Shown here: piece by piece, positions 12,212-22,212 of the stretch
How the letters are laid out: each line of letters starts with the position of its first letter
Position numbering within the stretch: the stretch's first letter is position 1
DNA from: Zea mays
Lineage: Eukaryota > Streptophyta > Magnoliopsida > Poales > Poaceae
NCBI RefSeq assembly: GCF_902167145.1
Contig: NC_050098.1
Location: 32,730,501 to 32,794,500, forward strand
DNA length: 64,000 bases
Direction: 5' to 3'
Translations under genes and position numbers: made by a program
The notes under the pieces: model-generated
Seen by the model: the letters and a program-made list of their open reading frames with translations, nothing else
Database searches by the model: none
What the model was told of the DNA's origin: nothing

Positions 12212-14524
12212 GCCTCCCCGGGCGCACCTCACTTCGCCCCGCACTCACCCTCACCGGCCAGCCACCTTTCCTTAGCTCCGGCGAGCTCAATTCCGCCCGC
12301 CATTGCCGCCAGAGCTCCGGCCACCGTGGCCAGCCCACTCCAGCCACCCTCAAGTCGAGCCAGTGCTTCGGCTAGCTCCGCCAGTAGCCCGTGAAGCTTG
12401 CCAAGCCCTCGGACCCGGCCGGACTTCACCGGAGGCCCGAGATCGACCTCACCGGACTTCGGTCTTCCGCCGCCGCGCGTGGACCGAGCTATCCAGTGAG
12501 TCCCCGCCCAATTCCTTGCGCTCATGTCTTCTCTGGCATCCCGTGGACCTCCCTTACCTATTTGATTGAACTATCTCGCCGTGACTAGGCCGGTCCCCTC
12601 GCCACCGACGAGCATCCCCGCCTGCACGCGTGGACCGACCGACTCCGGCCATCTCCGACGGCGTCCCGCACACCGTTGTGATCCCCGCGACCTCCCCTTC
12701 GTCCTCGACCACTTCACCGGAGCAATCTCGCCGCCGGTAAGCCCCTCCGCCCTTTCTTCCGCCGCGGTTACTGTTTGAGGTAGAAGAAGGACCTCGGGTT
12801 AGGATTTGTAGAACCCGAGGGGTTTTCTGTAACGTCAGTGACTCATGTGAATAGTAGCTTAAGGACTGATCCGCGAAGAAAACTTAAAAACCCGCCAGGG
12901 ACCCCAGTGCAAAGTGGATTTCCATTTAAACCAATTCTGTTATTCTTTTTTAAATGACCAGAGAACTTAGAAAATCCATAACTTGATGAAATCTTAATAA
13001 AAAGTTGTCAAACCAATTTTGCTAGCTCCTGAATATTATGAACTATCATTTAAAAATGATAAACCCTATGCTTTCTGTTCTAAATTTTAGAGTTTAAAAT
13101 TAAAAACAGAAACCCACCAAACCTTGTTTAATTAAGGAAAATTAGTTTTTCTTCTGTGCTGAACTTAAGAAAATTTGTAGATGTTTAAACCTCATTTAGC
13201 CACTGTTTAAAAATAATGGGAACCCCAGCATTAGAAATTATGATGTAGTTATTCATTTAAAGCTATTTTGCCCAAAACTTGGAGAAAATCAGAAGGACAT
13301 TAGAAATTAATGAACAGTGATTAAGATTATTTTTCCCAATTTACTTATGTAACAGAGAACCTAGGAAAAATACAGAGCCTATTAATTTGGACCAGTTTTG
13401 AATTAAAATGATTTATTTAGCCTTATATAAACTGAAAATCAATTATTAGAAAGGCAAAACTATAACCAAAATGCTTAATAAAAATCCAGTGGACTTACAA
13501 CCACCAGAACCCCACTACAAAAATATAGAGCACCTCAGCCCAACTTTTTAAGTAAGGAAAATGAATACAAAGTGATAATAAGGCATTTCCCAACTAAATC
13601 ATGAACAACCCCAAATAATGTGATAATGGGCAACCAAAAATTAGCTAAGTCCATAATGAGATAAACTACCAGAGAAAAATGCAAACCCCTGAAAAAGAAG
13701 CAAACTCATACCTATTGCTAATAATTTAAAAAAAGGCCACTTGATTCAAATAATGCATACCACCCCTTCCCTTAAGCAAAAAGATGCCAAACTTCAGAAT
13801 GATTGCTCTTGCACAAAATAATAACCAAGAAAAATAAGAACTCTGTTGTTTGATGTTTTTCAAATATAGTGGTAGTAGAAAGCACCCATTTGGCTAAGAA
13901 CTTGAGAAAACCATAGAAAATTAATTAAAAGGTATTAATGACTAGAAATTTGTATCAAGTCATGTTATAACACCTAAAAGCCAGCAAAAATGAGTTTTGG
14001 AAAATTACCCACTGTTAAATAATAGTTGTAGTTCAAAGTACCCCTTCTGCCCTAAAATTTGGTATTTTTGTCCAGAGAAAACTACTCACTTTCGGATCCC
14101 CAAATTTTGAGACAGGGAAACATACACCAGTAGCAAGCCACTGTAAGTTTTGCAGAATTTTTAGAATTTTATAAAAGCAACTTGTAGTTCAAACCTACTC
14201 CAAAACCTTTAAGAGAATAAAAGAAAAGGGAAGAAGAAATAAACCTCACCCCAATAAGTCTAACTTGAGAACTTATCAATTCTCCCTAAGACTTAAAAGG
14301 AATTCAGTGGAACCCCAAAAATTTAATCTACTACTTACCTTAGCTAAGTTTAACCCAATTTACCAAAGTATACCCCTAAAGGGTCTTACATAAGTAAAGT
14401 TAACTTGTTTAACTCAAGTAGATCATACACCTCCAAAGTTGTAATTTCTAAGAGCACATATCATATCATGCATATATCTTACGCATTGCATTCATTAGAT
14501 TGTAATCTTGCCGACGGAGAGTAC

Positions 14525-15711
14525 ATGCTCATCCCCGAGCAAGGATCTGTCCAAGAGGAGGACCAGGAGCAGGCTTCAGAGGCTGCTATCGAGGATCTCC
14601 CCGCAGCCCCAGCAATTGAAGGCAAGCCCCGGTTTTATGCATAACCTGTTAATTATGCTATTTTACTACACTTAATGCTTGTAGGATTGCAATGTGCACT
14701 TAAGTGTAGGAGTTGCTTGAAACCTCTAGTTGCATGAACTTAGGATTCCTTTTTGAGATGAGTACTAGTATGCTAGGTCGAGTAGCTGCTTGCTAATCAG
14801 GATCTCGGTAGAAGTCGAGTGATTTTTCTAGCACTCGCGCGAGGTCAGGAATTGATTGTATTCATCTTGATAACGGAATTTATGTTGGTCTATGGATTTG
14901 GATCCAGGGAGGATGCCTTGTCCATGAGACGAGAAAAAATGAATTAAGGATTAATGTGTGGATACCTGAGTCAAGCTTTTGAACGTACTAAGCACATGCC
15001 GAAAAAAATGGTAACCTGTAAACCTAGTACCTGAGTGAAGCCGGGCGCGGACTTTATCCCTCATGCGACCTGAGACTGGGTCTCCCATGCTAGCTATGGT
15101 GGGTACAAGTGCGGTCACTGCACGACGGCAGCCGGGGTCAGTGGAGCATTGTATGCCAAGGTGGTGAGGCCTGGACGCGAACGGGGAATCGATGGGGACG
15201 GTTGTCATGTGTGGGGTCGGAGTACCCTGACATGCCGTGTGTTTAGGTTTACCTTGCAAGGTTAAAACTCGATTCGAATCGTCTGCTTCTCGCAGCTAAT
15301 GAGACTGCTTGATTCCTTGTACTGCATCGAGTAAGAAGTGAAATGTGGTTACATGAGATAACTTGTTGATTGAACTAATTGATTGTTACCATGTATGCTT
15401 AGAAGGAGCAAATCTAGCTAAGTTAAGGATGATAGAATTTGAAAGGCTAAAAATTGATTTTAGAAACAGCTAGTGCTTTTGGCCAACCAAACCCCTCAGC
15501 CAAACAGCTGCATAGTCTAGAGGTAGAGGAGTAGACTCCTCACACCGGTTAAGTCTAGCTGAGTATTAGTATACTCAGCCTTGCTTGTGGCACAATTTTT
15601 GCAGGTACCATTCAGGAAATGGTTGATGCTGTGACTTGGCCTACCACCCTGCCACCGGGTTGGACGGTCGAGTGGGATGTTGCTCCGGCAGGAGAGGAAC
15701 ACGAGGAATAG
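14525..15711 (+). CDS. Predicted spliced small acidic protein encoded inside the Gypsy B LTR
   Basis: I do not recognise this protein. The model is two coding exons: 14525-14621 (ATG plus 31 codons plus one base) and 15605-15711, joined over a GC-AG intron (donor AAG|GCAAGC at 14622, acceptor TTTTTGCAG at 15596-15604). The junction keeps the frame (phase 1) and runs to TAG at 15709-15711, giving 67 residues. It starts MLIPEQGSVQEED and ends APAGEEHEE; it is acidic, with a Trp/Pro-rich middle. An acceptor ATTCATTAG precedes the exon at 14498. The leader exons (about 12236-12495 and 12589-12736) contain no ATG, so this would be the first ATG of the spliced RNA. What is seen: sites, frame and stop. 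What is inferred: that it is transcribed, spliced and translated. Alternative: captured or chance sequence. Confidence 0.5.
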
Positions 15712-16024
15712 TGGGCTAGGCCTTGCTCAATTCCTCGATACCGACGACATCGATTATCCGCTGCACCTTATTTTATGAACTTTATTTGCTACTCAAAAAC
15801 TCCGATTTATGTAATAATTCCGCACTTAATTTGAGGTTTTCTGTTTTATTGTATTTCTTCTGTGACTCACCTTCGAGTGAGCTTGTGGAATTTGATCCTG
15901 GTTAAGTGGCTCTATCAGACTAGATCTGAAGAACTGACGGGTTATTCCGATTTAAGTGTGTTACGGCCCCTGAGGCGTGACTTAGGCACTTAAGCTGGAA
16001 TAATTCGGGTGATTCTGCCATAGC

Positions 16025-16037
16025 TGGTATCGGAGCA
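16025..16037 (+). promoter_or_regulatory. Gypsy B primer-binding site (tRNA-iMet)
   Basis: TGGTATCGGAGCA four bases after the 5' LTR, a slightly diverged initiator tRNA-Met complement. The leader from here to 16400 holds no gene. It ends in a pyrimidine-rich tract and CCTTCCGCAG directly against the ORF0 ATG. Confidence 0.88.
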
Positions 16038-16400
16038 AATTCCACCACAGAGAAGGACAATAAACCATGAATACCAATTTCAAAATTCTAAAACTTGCCT
16101 AGAAACTACTACAGATCGTCAGGACTAGACCGCTAGACCTAGGACGAAAGGCCTTAGGCATAGAGGGGAATATAGGTGGCTACCTAATTAGGCCCTATGG
16201 GCCAGTACTTATATTTTTAAGGATGCCCTAAAAAGGCACCCTACTTTCTTTTGAGAGGCAACGTTTCTTCCAGCATGCATGCATTATAAAATGTAAAGAG
16301 GGATTAAAATTTTGAGCTAACCCCCTTCCTTTAAAACCATCCGGGCTCTCTTTTTCTTTTTCCTTCCACCATAATCTTTACCTTTGATTCCCTTCCGCAG

Positions 16401-17276
16401 ATGAATCCACCCACCCCCGCCAGTGGAGGAGACTCTTGTTTCAGTTCTGACTTCCTTTCTCATGATGGCTTTCCTTCCATCTTGTGGGAAGTGCTTAACT
16501 CCGCCGGTTACCCTACGCCCCCTTTGTACACGGTGCAGTTGTATGAGGAGCATCGGGTACCTCGTTGTTGGGTCTGGCTGACTTTGGAGGCTCATCCCCT
16601 TCAGCCGGGTTGGCGTTCTCTTGACTCTGAGACGATTGGACTCAGGACGGACGACACCGTTGAGGCAGCAGCCATGAAGACTCTGACGACTTTCTGTGGC
16701 TACCATCCCCTGGAGATGGTGATGCACCCCTTGGGACTCTTCCCTGCTGAGAAGAAGGATGATCCCATGTGGTGTAACCGAGTGAGCCATGTGAAGGATG
16801 TGTGGGCAATGTATCCTGACTTGGTTGGGAGGGTCACTGTTCAGTGCATGAGTGCGCTGTACCGCCTTCAGGCCCTTCAGAGTGATGCTATGACACTTCT
16901 TGCTAACACCGCTCAGACTGCCAAGCTCACTCTCGACAGTCGGGAAGATTTTGTGGTTGACCTATCCACAGAGTTGGTGGAGAAGGATCTGCAGGTGGAG
17001 AGGCTGAGCCAGCGCATCACCACCCTGGAGCAGCAAGTGGAGATCCGAGACAACACTATTGATGTCTTGGAGAACCAGCTTCACGATGTGCAGAGGGAAC
17101 TCGAGGAAGCAAATGACCACTTGGACATGCACCACCTGGAGATGGAGGCCAATGAAGCAGGAAGCGAGGGAGAAGAGGCTCCCGAGGAGCTAGGACCAGC
17201 CCCTGGTGCCAATGGGACTACCTCCGCGATGCCTCCTTCACCCATATCCAGTGTCGCTTCCACCGCTCAGGGTTAA
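16401..17276 (+). CDS. Gypsy B ORF0: 291-residue coiled-coil protein upstream of gag
   Basis: Intact ORF in the element's own sense, between the PBS and gag. ATG at 16401 follows CCTTCCGCAG directly. The first half (to about residue 150) is a globular region rich in Trp, Pro and Cys (PRCWVWLTLEAHP; TTFCGYHPLEMVMHPLGLFP). Residues of about 170-245 form a predicted coiled coil (ERLSQRITTLEQQVEIRDN). The C-terminus is acidic, then Ala/Pro/Ser-rich. It has no zinc knuckle, protease or RT motif. An extra ORF at this position is known from RIRE3/RIRE8-type rice elements; its function is not known to me. It is the only clearly intact long ORF of this element, while the adjoining gag-pol is broken. 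A 257-bp spacer separates it from gag. Confidence 0.8.
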   Translation: MNPPTPASGGDSCFSSDFLSHDGFPSILWEVLNSAGYPTPPLYTVQLYEEHRVPRCWVWLTLEAHPLQPGWRSLDSETIGLRTDDTVEAAAMKTLTTFCGYHPLEMVMHPLGLFPAEKKDDPMWCNRVSHVKDVWAMYPDLVGRVTVQCMSALYRLQALQSDAMTLLANTAQTAKLTLDSREDFVVDLSTELVEKDLQVERLSQRITTLEQQVEIRDNTIDVLENQLHDVQRELEEANDHLDMHHLEMEANEAGSEGEEAPEELGPAPGANGTTSAMPPSPISSVASTAQG

Positions 17277-17533
17277 GTAGTTGCTTTGACATTTTTAGGC
17301 GGATAGAAACCTATGCGAGCTTAGTAGTATCACATTTTGGACTAGGCTTATGGGTACCTTCCCCTGATTGATGTAACCCTGTGAACCTTTGAAATCTGTG
17401 GGATATTTGTCACCATGTTATCTTCATTTCGAACCTAATATTATGATTATGGCATTTTCCTTCCATATGAGATGATATCTTGTCGTTCGAAACTGTGAGT
17501 TGGGATAACAATGGCGGCAATCTCTGTTTTCAG

Positions 17534-20500
17534 ATGGCAGCTAGGCAGCGTCGCGGGCATAACGAGCAGGTTCCCCCGCCACCTCCTCCGGCTCCCACAG
17601 TGCAGGAGCTGATGGCCCAGCAGAATGAGATTCTGCGACAGCTCTTGCAGCGCCAGCCCCACCAACAGCAGCATGGTGGAGGCCAGCATCAGCGACCTCC
17701 GGCTATGGCAACTTACCAGGAGTTTCTGAGCACGCAGCCGCCTTTGTTCACCAAGGCAGAGGATCCATTGGACGCCGACGTGTGGCTTCGCGTCATCGAG
17801 TCCAAGTTTCCCCTCCTCACGGGAGACTGCCCTGATGAGGCCAAGGCTCGCTTCGCCGCACAGCAGCTTCGCGGCCCTGCTCGGACTTGGTGGGACCACT
17901 TCCGTGCTATGCTCCCCGCTGATCGTGAAGTATCTTGGGAGGAATTCAAGACTGCCTTCAGAGGACACCACATCCCAGCTGGCATTCTTGATCGAAAGTT
18001 GAATGAATTTCTGGCCCTTAATCAAGGAACCCGCACGGTACTGCAGTATGCGCAAGCCTTCAACGACTTATGCCAGTATGCAGGGTATCATGCTGATTCT
18101 GATGAAAAGAAGAGGGATCGCTTCCGCAGGGGTCTCAATACCAAGCTGCGGGAACGACTCAACACTGTCCGGGCTGATAGCTTCAATGAGTTGGTCAACA
18201 TGGCCATCTCCCAGGAGGATTGCATTGTTGCTCACCGGGCAGAGAAGAAGAGAAAGGCACCAATGGCAGCACCATCCGCTCAGGCTCAGAGGTTCCGGAT
18301 TGTTTCTCACAACCAGAGCAGGGGTTTTCAGCAGCAGGCAGGCAGATGGGTGATCAGGCCACCTCAGCAGCAGCAGCAGCCGGCACCCAACCGCTACCCA
18401 GCTCCCGCCCCAAGGAACAATCAGCCTCAGCAGCAGCAGCAGTTCCGCCAGGGCAATGGGAACAAGTGTTTCACTTGTGGCAATGTGGGCCACTATGCCA
18501 AGAATTGTCCCAGGAACCAGCAGAAGCAGATGCCAGCACCAAATCAAGACAAGGGAAGAAAGCAGAAGGTGCAAGTCAGGCAAGGGAAGCTCAACTTCAC
18601 TACTCTGGAGGAAGTACCAGAAGGAGCTCCTATCATGACCGGTACCTTTTCAGTTTATAATCAACCTGCTTTAATTATGTTTGATTCTGGTGCATCTCAT
18701 AGTTTCATTAGCCAAAAGTTCAGTGCTAAATGCAAACTGCCATTCTCTCACTCAAAGGGGTCATTCATGATAGTCACACCTGGGGGTAAAATTGCAACTA
18801 ATCAATTAAACCAAAGTGTGCCTATTCAACTGGGAAGCCACATTATCAAAACCACTCTTCTTGTGTTGGGATTGGAAAATGTGGACATTATTCTAGGGGC
18901 AAATTGGATGACCTTGCACCAAGTTGTGCTCGATGTAGCAGTCATACCGTGGAGGTTAATTCTCCGTTCTGCGGAAATTTCACTTTAATTCTGCCTAGTC
19001 AGGGTTCTTCTCAGTCATGTGCTTTCTCTATGATGGAGTTACCCCTGAAGAAGATCCCAGTGGTCTGTGAGTATGCAAGCGTCTTTCCTGATGAATTGCC
19101 AGGAATGCCACCGGACCGGGATATTGAATTCGCCATCGAGTTGCAACCGGGAACGGCCCCAATTTCTAAGAGGCCCTACCGAATGCCACCCGCTGAGTTG
19201 GCAGAGTTGAAGAAGCAGTTGCAAGAATTGCTGGATAAGGGTTTTATTCGCCCAAGCACTTCACCTTGGGATGTCCAGCACTGTTTGTGAAGAAGAAGGA
19301 TGAAAGCTTGAGGCTGTGCATAGATTACCGCCCTCTTAATGTGGTAACTATCAAGAACAAGTATCCTTTGCCTCGTATTGATGTTCTCTTTGACCAGTTG
19401 GTCGGGGCCAAGGTGTTTTCCAAGATAGACCTTCGCTCTGGCTACCATCAAATCAAGATACGAGCAAGTGATATTCCGAAGACGGCATTCTCAACCAGAT
19501 ATGGGCTATATGAATTTTTGGTGATGTCATTCGGGCTGACAAATGCGCCAGCATATTTCATGTATCTGATGAATTCTGTTTTTATGCCGGAATTGGACAA
19601 GTTCGTGGTGGTTTTCATCGATGATATTTTGGTGTACTCAAAGAACGAAGAAGAACATGCCGGGCATTTGCATGTAGTGCTTCAACGTCTGCGAGAGCAC
19701 CACCTTTATGCCAAGTTATCCAAGTGTGATTTTTGGCTAAAGGAAATCAAGTTCTTGGGTCACACTATCTCTCAGGCTGGAATAGCTGTTGATCCTGATA
19801 AAGTGCAAGAAGTGATGAACTGGAGGCCACCAACAACTGTTCGCCAGATTCGGAGTTTTCTGGGATTAGCTGGTTATTACCGAAGATTTATTCCGGACTT
19901 CTCTCGAATTGCGAAGCCTATCACTGAGTTGCTGAAGAAAGAAGTCAAGTTTGTCTGGAGTCAGAAGTGCGAAGATGCCTTCCATGCATTAAGGCAGCAT
20001 CTGACCACAGCACCAGTATTGGCGCAACCCGACAGCAGCAAGCCTTTTGATGTATATTGTGATGCCTCGGGCACCGGGCTAGGTTGTGTCTTGATGCAAG
20101 ACAACCGAGTCATTGCTTATGCCTCAAGAGCACTCAGGCCTCATGAGCAAAATTATCCCACTCATGACCTCGAGTTAGCAGCAGTGGTTCATGCATTGAA
20201 GATGTGGAGGCACTATCTAATGGGAACCCACTGCAACATCTTCACTGATCATAAGAGCCTTAAGTACATTTTTACTCAGGCTAATCTCAACATGAGGCAG
20301 AGAAGATGGCTAGAGCTGATCAAGGATTATGACCTGGAGGTACATTATCACCCGGGAAAAGCTAATGTGGTAGCAGATGCCTTGAGTCGGAAGTTGCAAT
20401 GCAATTGTATTCTGATGGATTCTCGCATTAACACCTTGTGTGATGAGTTGAGCAAGATGCAAATTGAAGTGATTCCTTCTGGTTCTTTGTCTCACATTTC

Positions 20501-21962
20501 TGTTGAGCCAGCTTTGCAAGACCAGATTATCATGGCCCAGCTCAGTGACAAGGGAGTGCAGATTATCAAGAAGAATCTCCATCAGAAGGTTGAGAAGTAT
20601 AATTGTTTCCGCCAGGATGAAAAAGGTGTGCTATGGTTCAAAAGCAGATTGGTGATTCCTAAAGACCAGGACCTCAAGAGGAAAATTTTGGATGAGGCTC
20701 ATCTCTCCAAATTCTCTATGCATCCGGGAAGCACCAAGATGTACCATGATCTAAAGCCTTTGTACTGGTGGACCAGAATGAAGAGGGAGATAGCCCAGTA
20801 TGTATCAGAATGTGACACCTGTCAGAGGATAAAGGCAAGCCACTTGAAGTCAGCTGGAGCTTTGCAACCACTGTCCGTACCTTCGTGGAAGTGGGATGAC
20901 ATCAACATGGATTTCATTGTGGGTCTGCCCAACACCTCTCGTCATCATGATTCAATTTGGGTTATTGTGGACCGATTGACGAAAGTGGCACATTTTCTTC
21001 CTGTGCACACCACTGATAAGGCTCGGAAGTATGCAGAATTGTATATTGACCGAATCGTGTGTTTGCACGGATTACCTCGGACCATTGTTTCTGACCGAGG
21101 AGCCCAATTTGTTGCCAGATTTTGGGAACAATTGCAAGAGTCTTTGGGAACCAAGCTAATCAGGAGTTCAGCTTAACACCCACAGACTGATGGTCAGACG
21201 AAAAGGGTAAACCAAATCCTGGAGGATATGCTGAGAGCTTGTGCGATCGATTGTGGCAAGAACTGGGATAAGCACCTCTCCTTGGCAGAGTTTGCTTATA
21301 ACAATAGTTATCAATCCAGCCTAAAGATGACACCTTTTGAAGCTCTCTATGGAAGAAGGTGCAGGACACCACTCAATTGGTCTCAACCTGGTGAAAGAGA
21401 AGTTTTTGGACCTGATTTAGTGACGGAAGCCGAAAGGAAGGTTAAGCTAATCAGGAAGAATCTAGAAGCTGCTCAAGCCAGGCAGAAGAGCTATCATGAT
21501 AAAAGAAGGAAACCTCTCCAGTTCGAGGTGGGAAGTTTTGTATACCTCAAGGTATCACCCACCAAGGGAGTGCAGAGGTTTGGGATCAAAGGCAAGCTAG
21601 CCCCTCGTTACATTGGACCTTATGAGATCATAGAAGCATGTGGACCCGTGGCATACAAGCTGAAGTTACCTTCCAAGATGTCTGCCATTCACAGTGTTTT
21701 CCATGTATCTCAGCTGAAAAAGTGTGTTCGATTGCCGACCGAGATCTTAGCAGAGCCAGAATTGGAGATAGAGCCAGATCTATCGTACCAAGAGTACCCC
21801 TCCAAGATTCTGGATTTCAAAGAAAGATCAACTCGGGCTAAATCGGTCAAGATGTTCAAGGTCCAGTGGAGTAATCACTCAGAGGAGGAAGCTACTTGGG
21901 AAACCGAGGAATTCCTGAGATCCAACTTCCCCGATTGCCTACCTAAGGAAGCTGGTACGTAA
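17534..21962 (+). pseudogene. gag-pol: Gypsy B gag-pol polyprotein with chromodomain-like tail
   Basis: Start taken at ATG 17534 (MAARQRRGHNEQ), which directly follows CTCTGTTTTCAG. Order: Gln-rich N-terminus, retrotransposon gag core, CCHC knuckle at about residue 312 (CFTCGNVGHYAKNC), protease (MFDSGASHSFIS, about residue 383), RT with FIDD (about 19612-19626), RNase H ([21 protein letters not shown]), integrase zinc finger and catalytic core ([15 protein letters not shown]), and a C-terminal chromodomain-like segment (KVQWSNHSEEEATWE). Breaks: frameshifts near 18945 and 19277 and a stop at 21174-21176 within the integrase. The RT and RNase H active-site residues are preserved. Confidence 0.92.
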
Positions 21963-22212
21963 TCACCCCAACCCCTCCTCCTGCCCTTCGAATCTAATTT
22001 TCAAAAATATGATCTTAATTCAGAATGAAGAAGCTATGAAGTAAAACCTAAAAGGACTTCCTTCTGAAGTTGCAAAGAGAATGACATTCGAAGAGCAGTT
22101 TTACCCTGATAATAACAATAATCACCCATTTCCTATAAGTCTCACCCTTCGCTTCACCCCGGGAGGACTCTGGCCCGAATCTCGGGCTGAGATTCCTTTA
22201 AGGGGGGAAGGC
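21963..22212 (+). other. Gypsy B 3' noncoding region and PPT
   Basis: After the integrase stop. No gene seen. It ends in the polypurine tract TTTAAGGGGGGAAGGC (22197-22212), directly before the 3' LTR TGTGACAC. Confidence 0.85.

Larger units (their letters stand above)
11336..16020 (+). repeat. Gypsy B 5' LTR
   Basis: 4685 bp from TGTGACACCCC to TTCTGCCA. Layout: upstream U3 (11336-12200), TATA box, GC-rich leader (12230-12780), long AT-rich stretch (12800-14450), a GC-balanced exon-like block (14499-14621), a further spacer, an exon-like block (15605-15711) and an AT-rich 3' end with poly(A)-type AATAAT (about 15813-15818). This organisation is much more gene-like than a normal LTR; see the CDS at 14525. 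The ORFs in the GC-rich leader lack an ATG and are fortuitous. Confidence 0.93.

Noticed and set aside
12303..12778. ORFs in the GC-rich leader of the Gypsy B LTR (also 23182-23620)
   Set aside because: No ATG start, Pro/Ala/Ser-rich composition typical of GC-rich noncoding sequence; better read as 5' leader exons.
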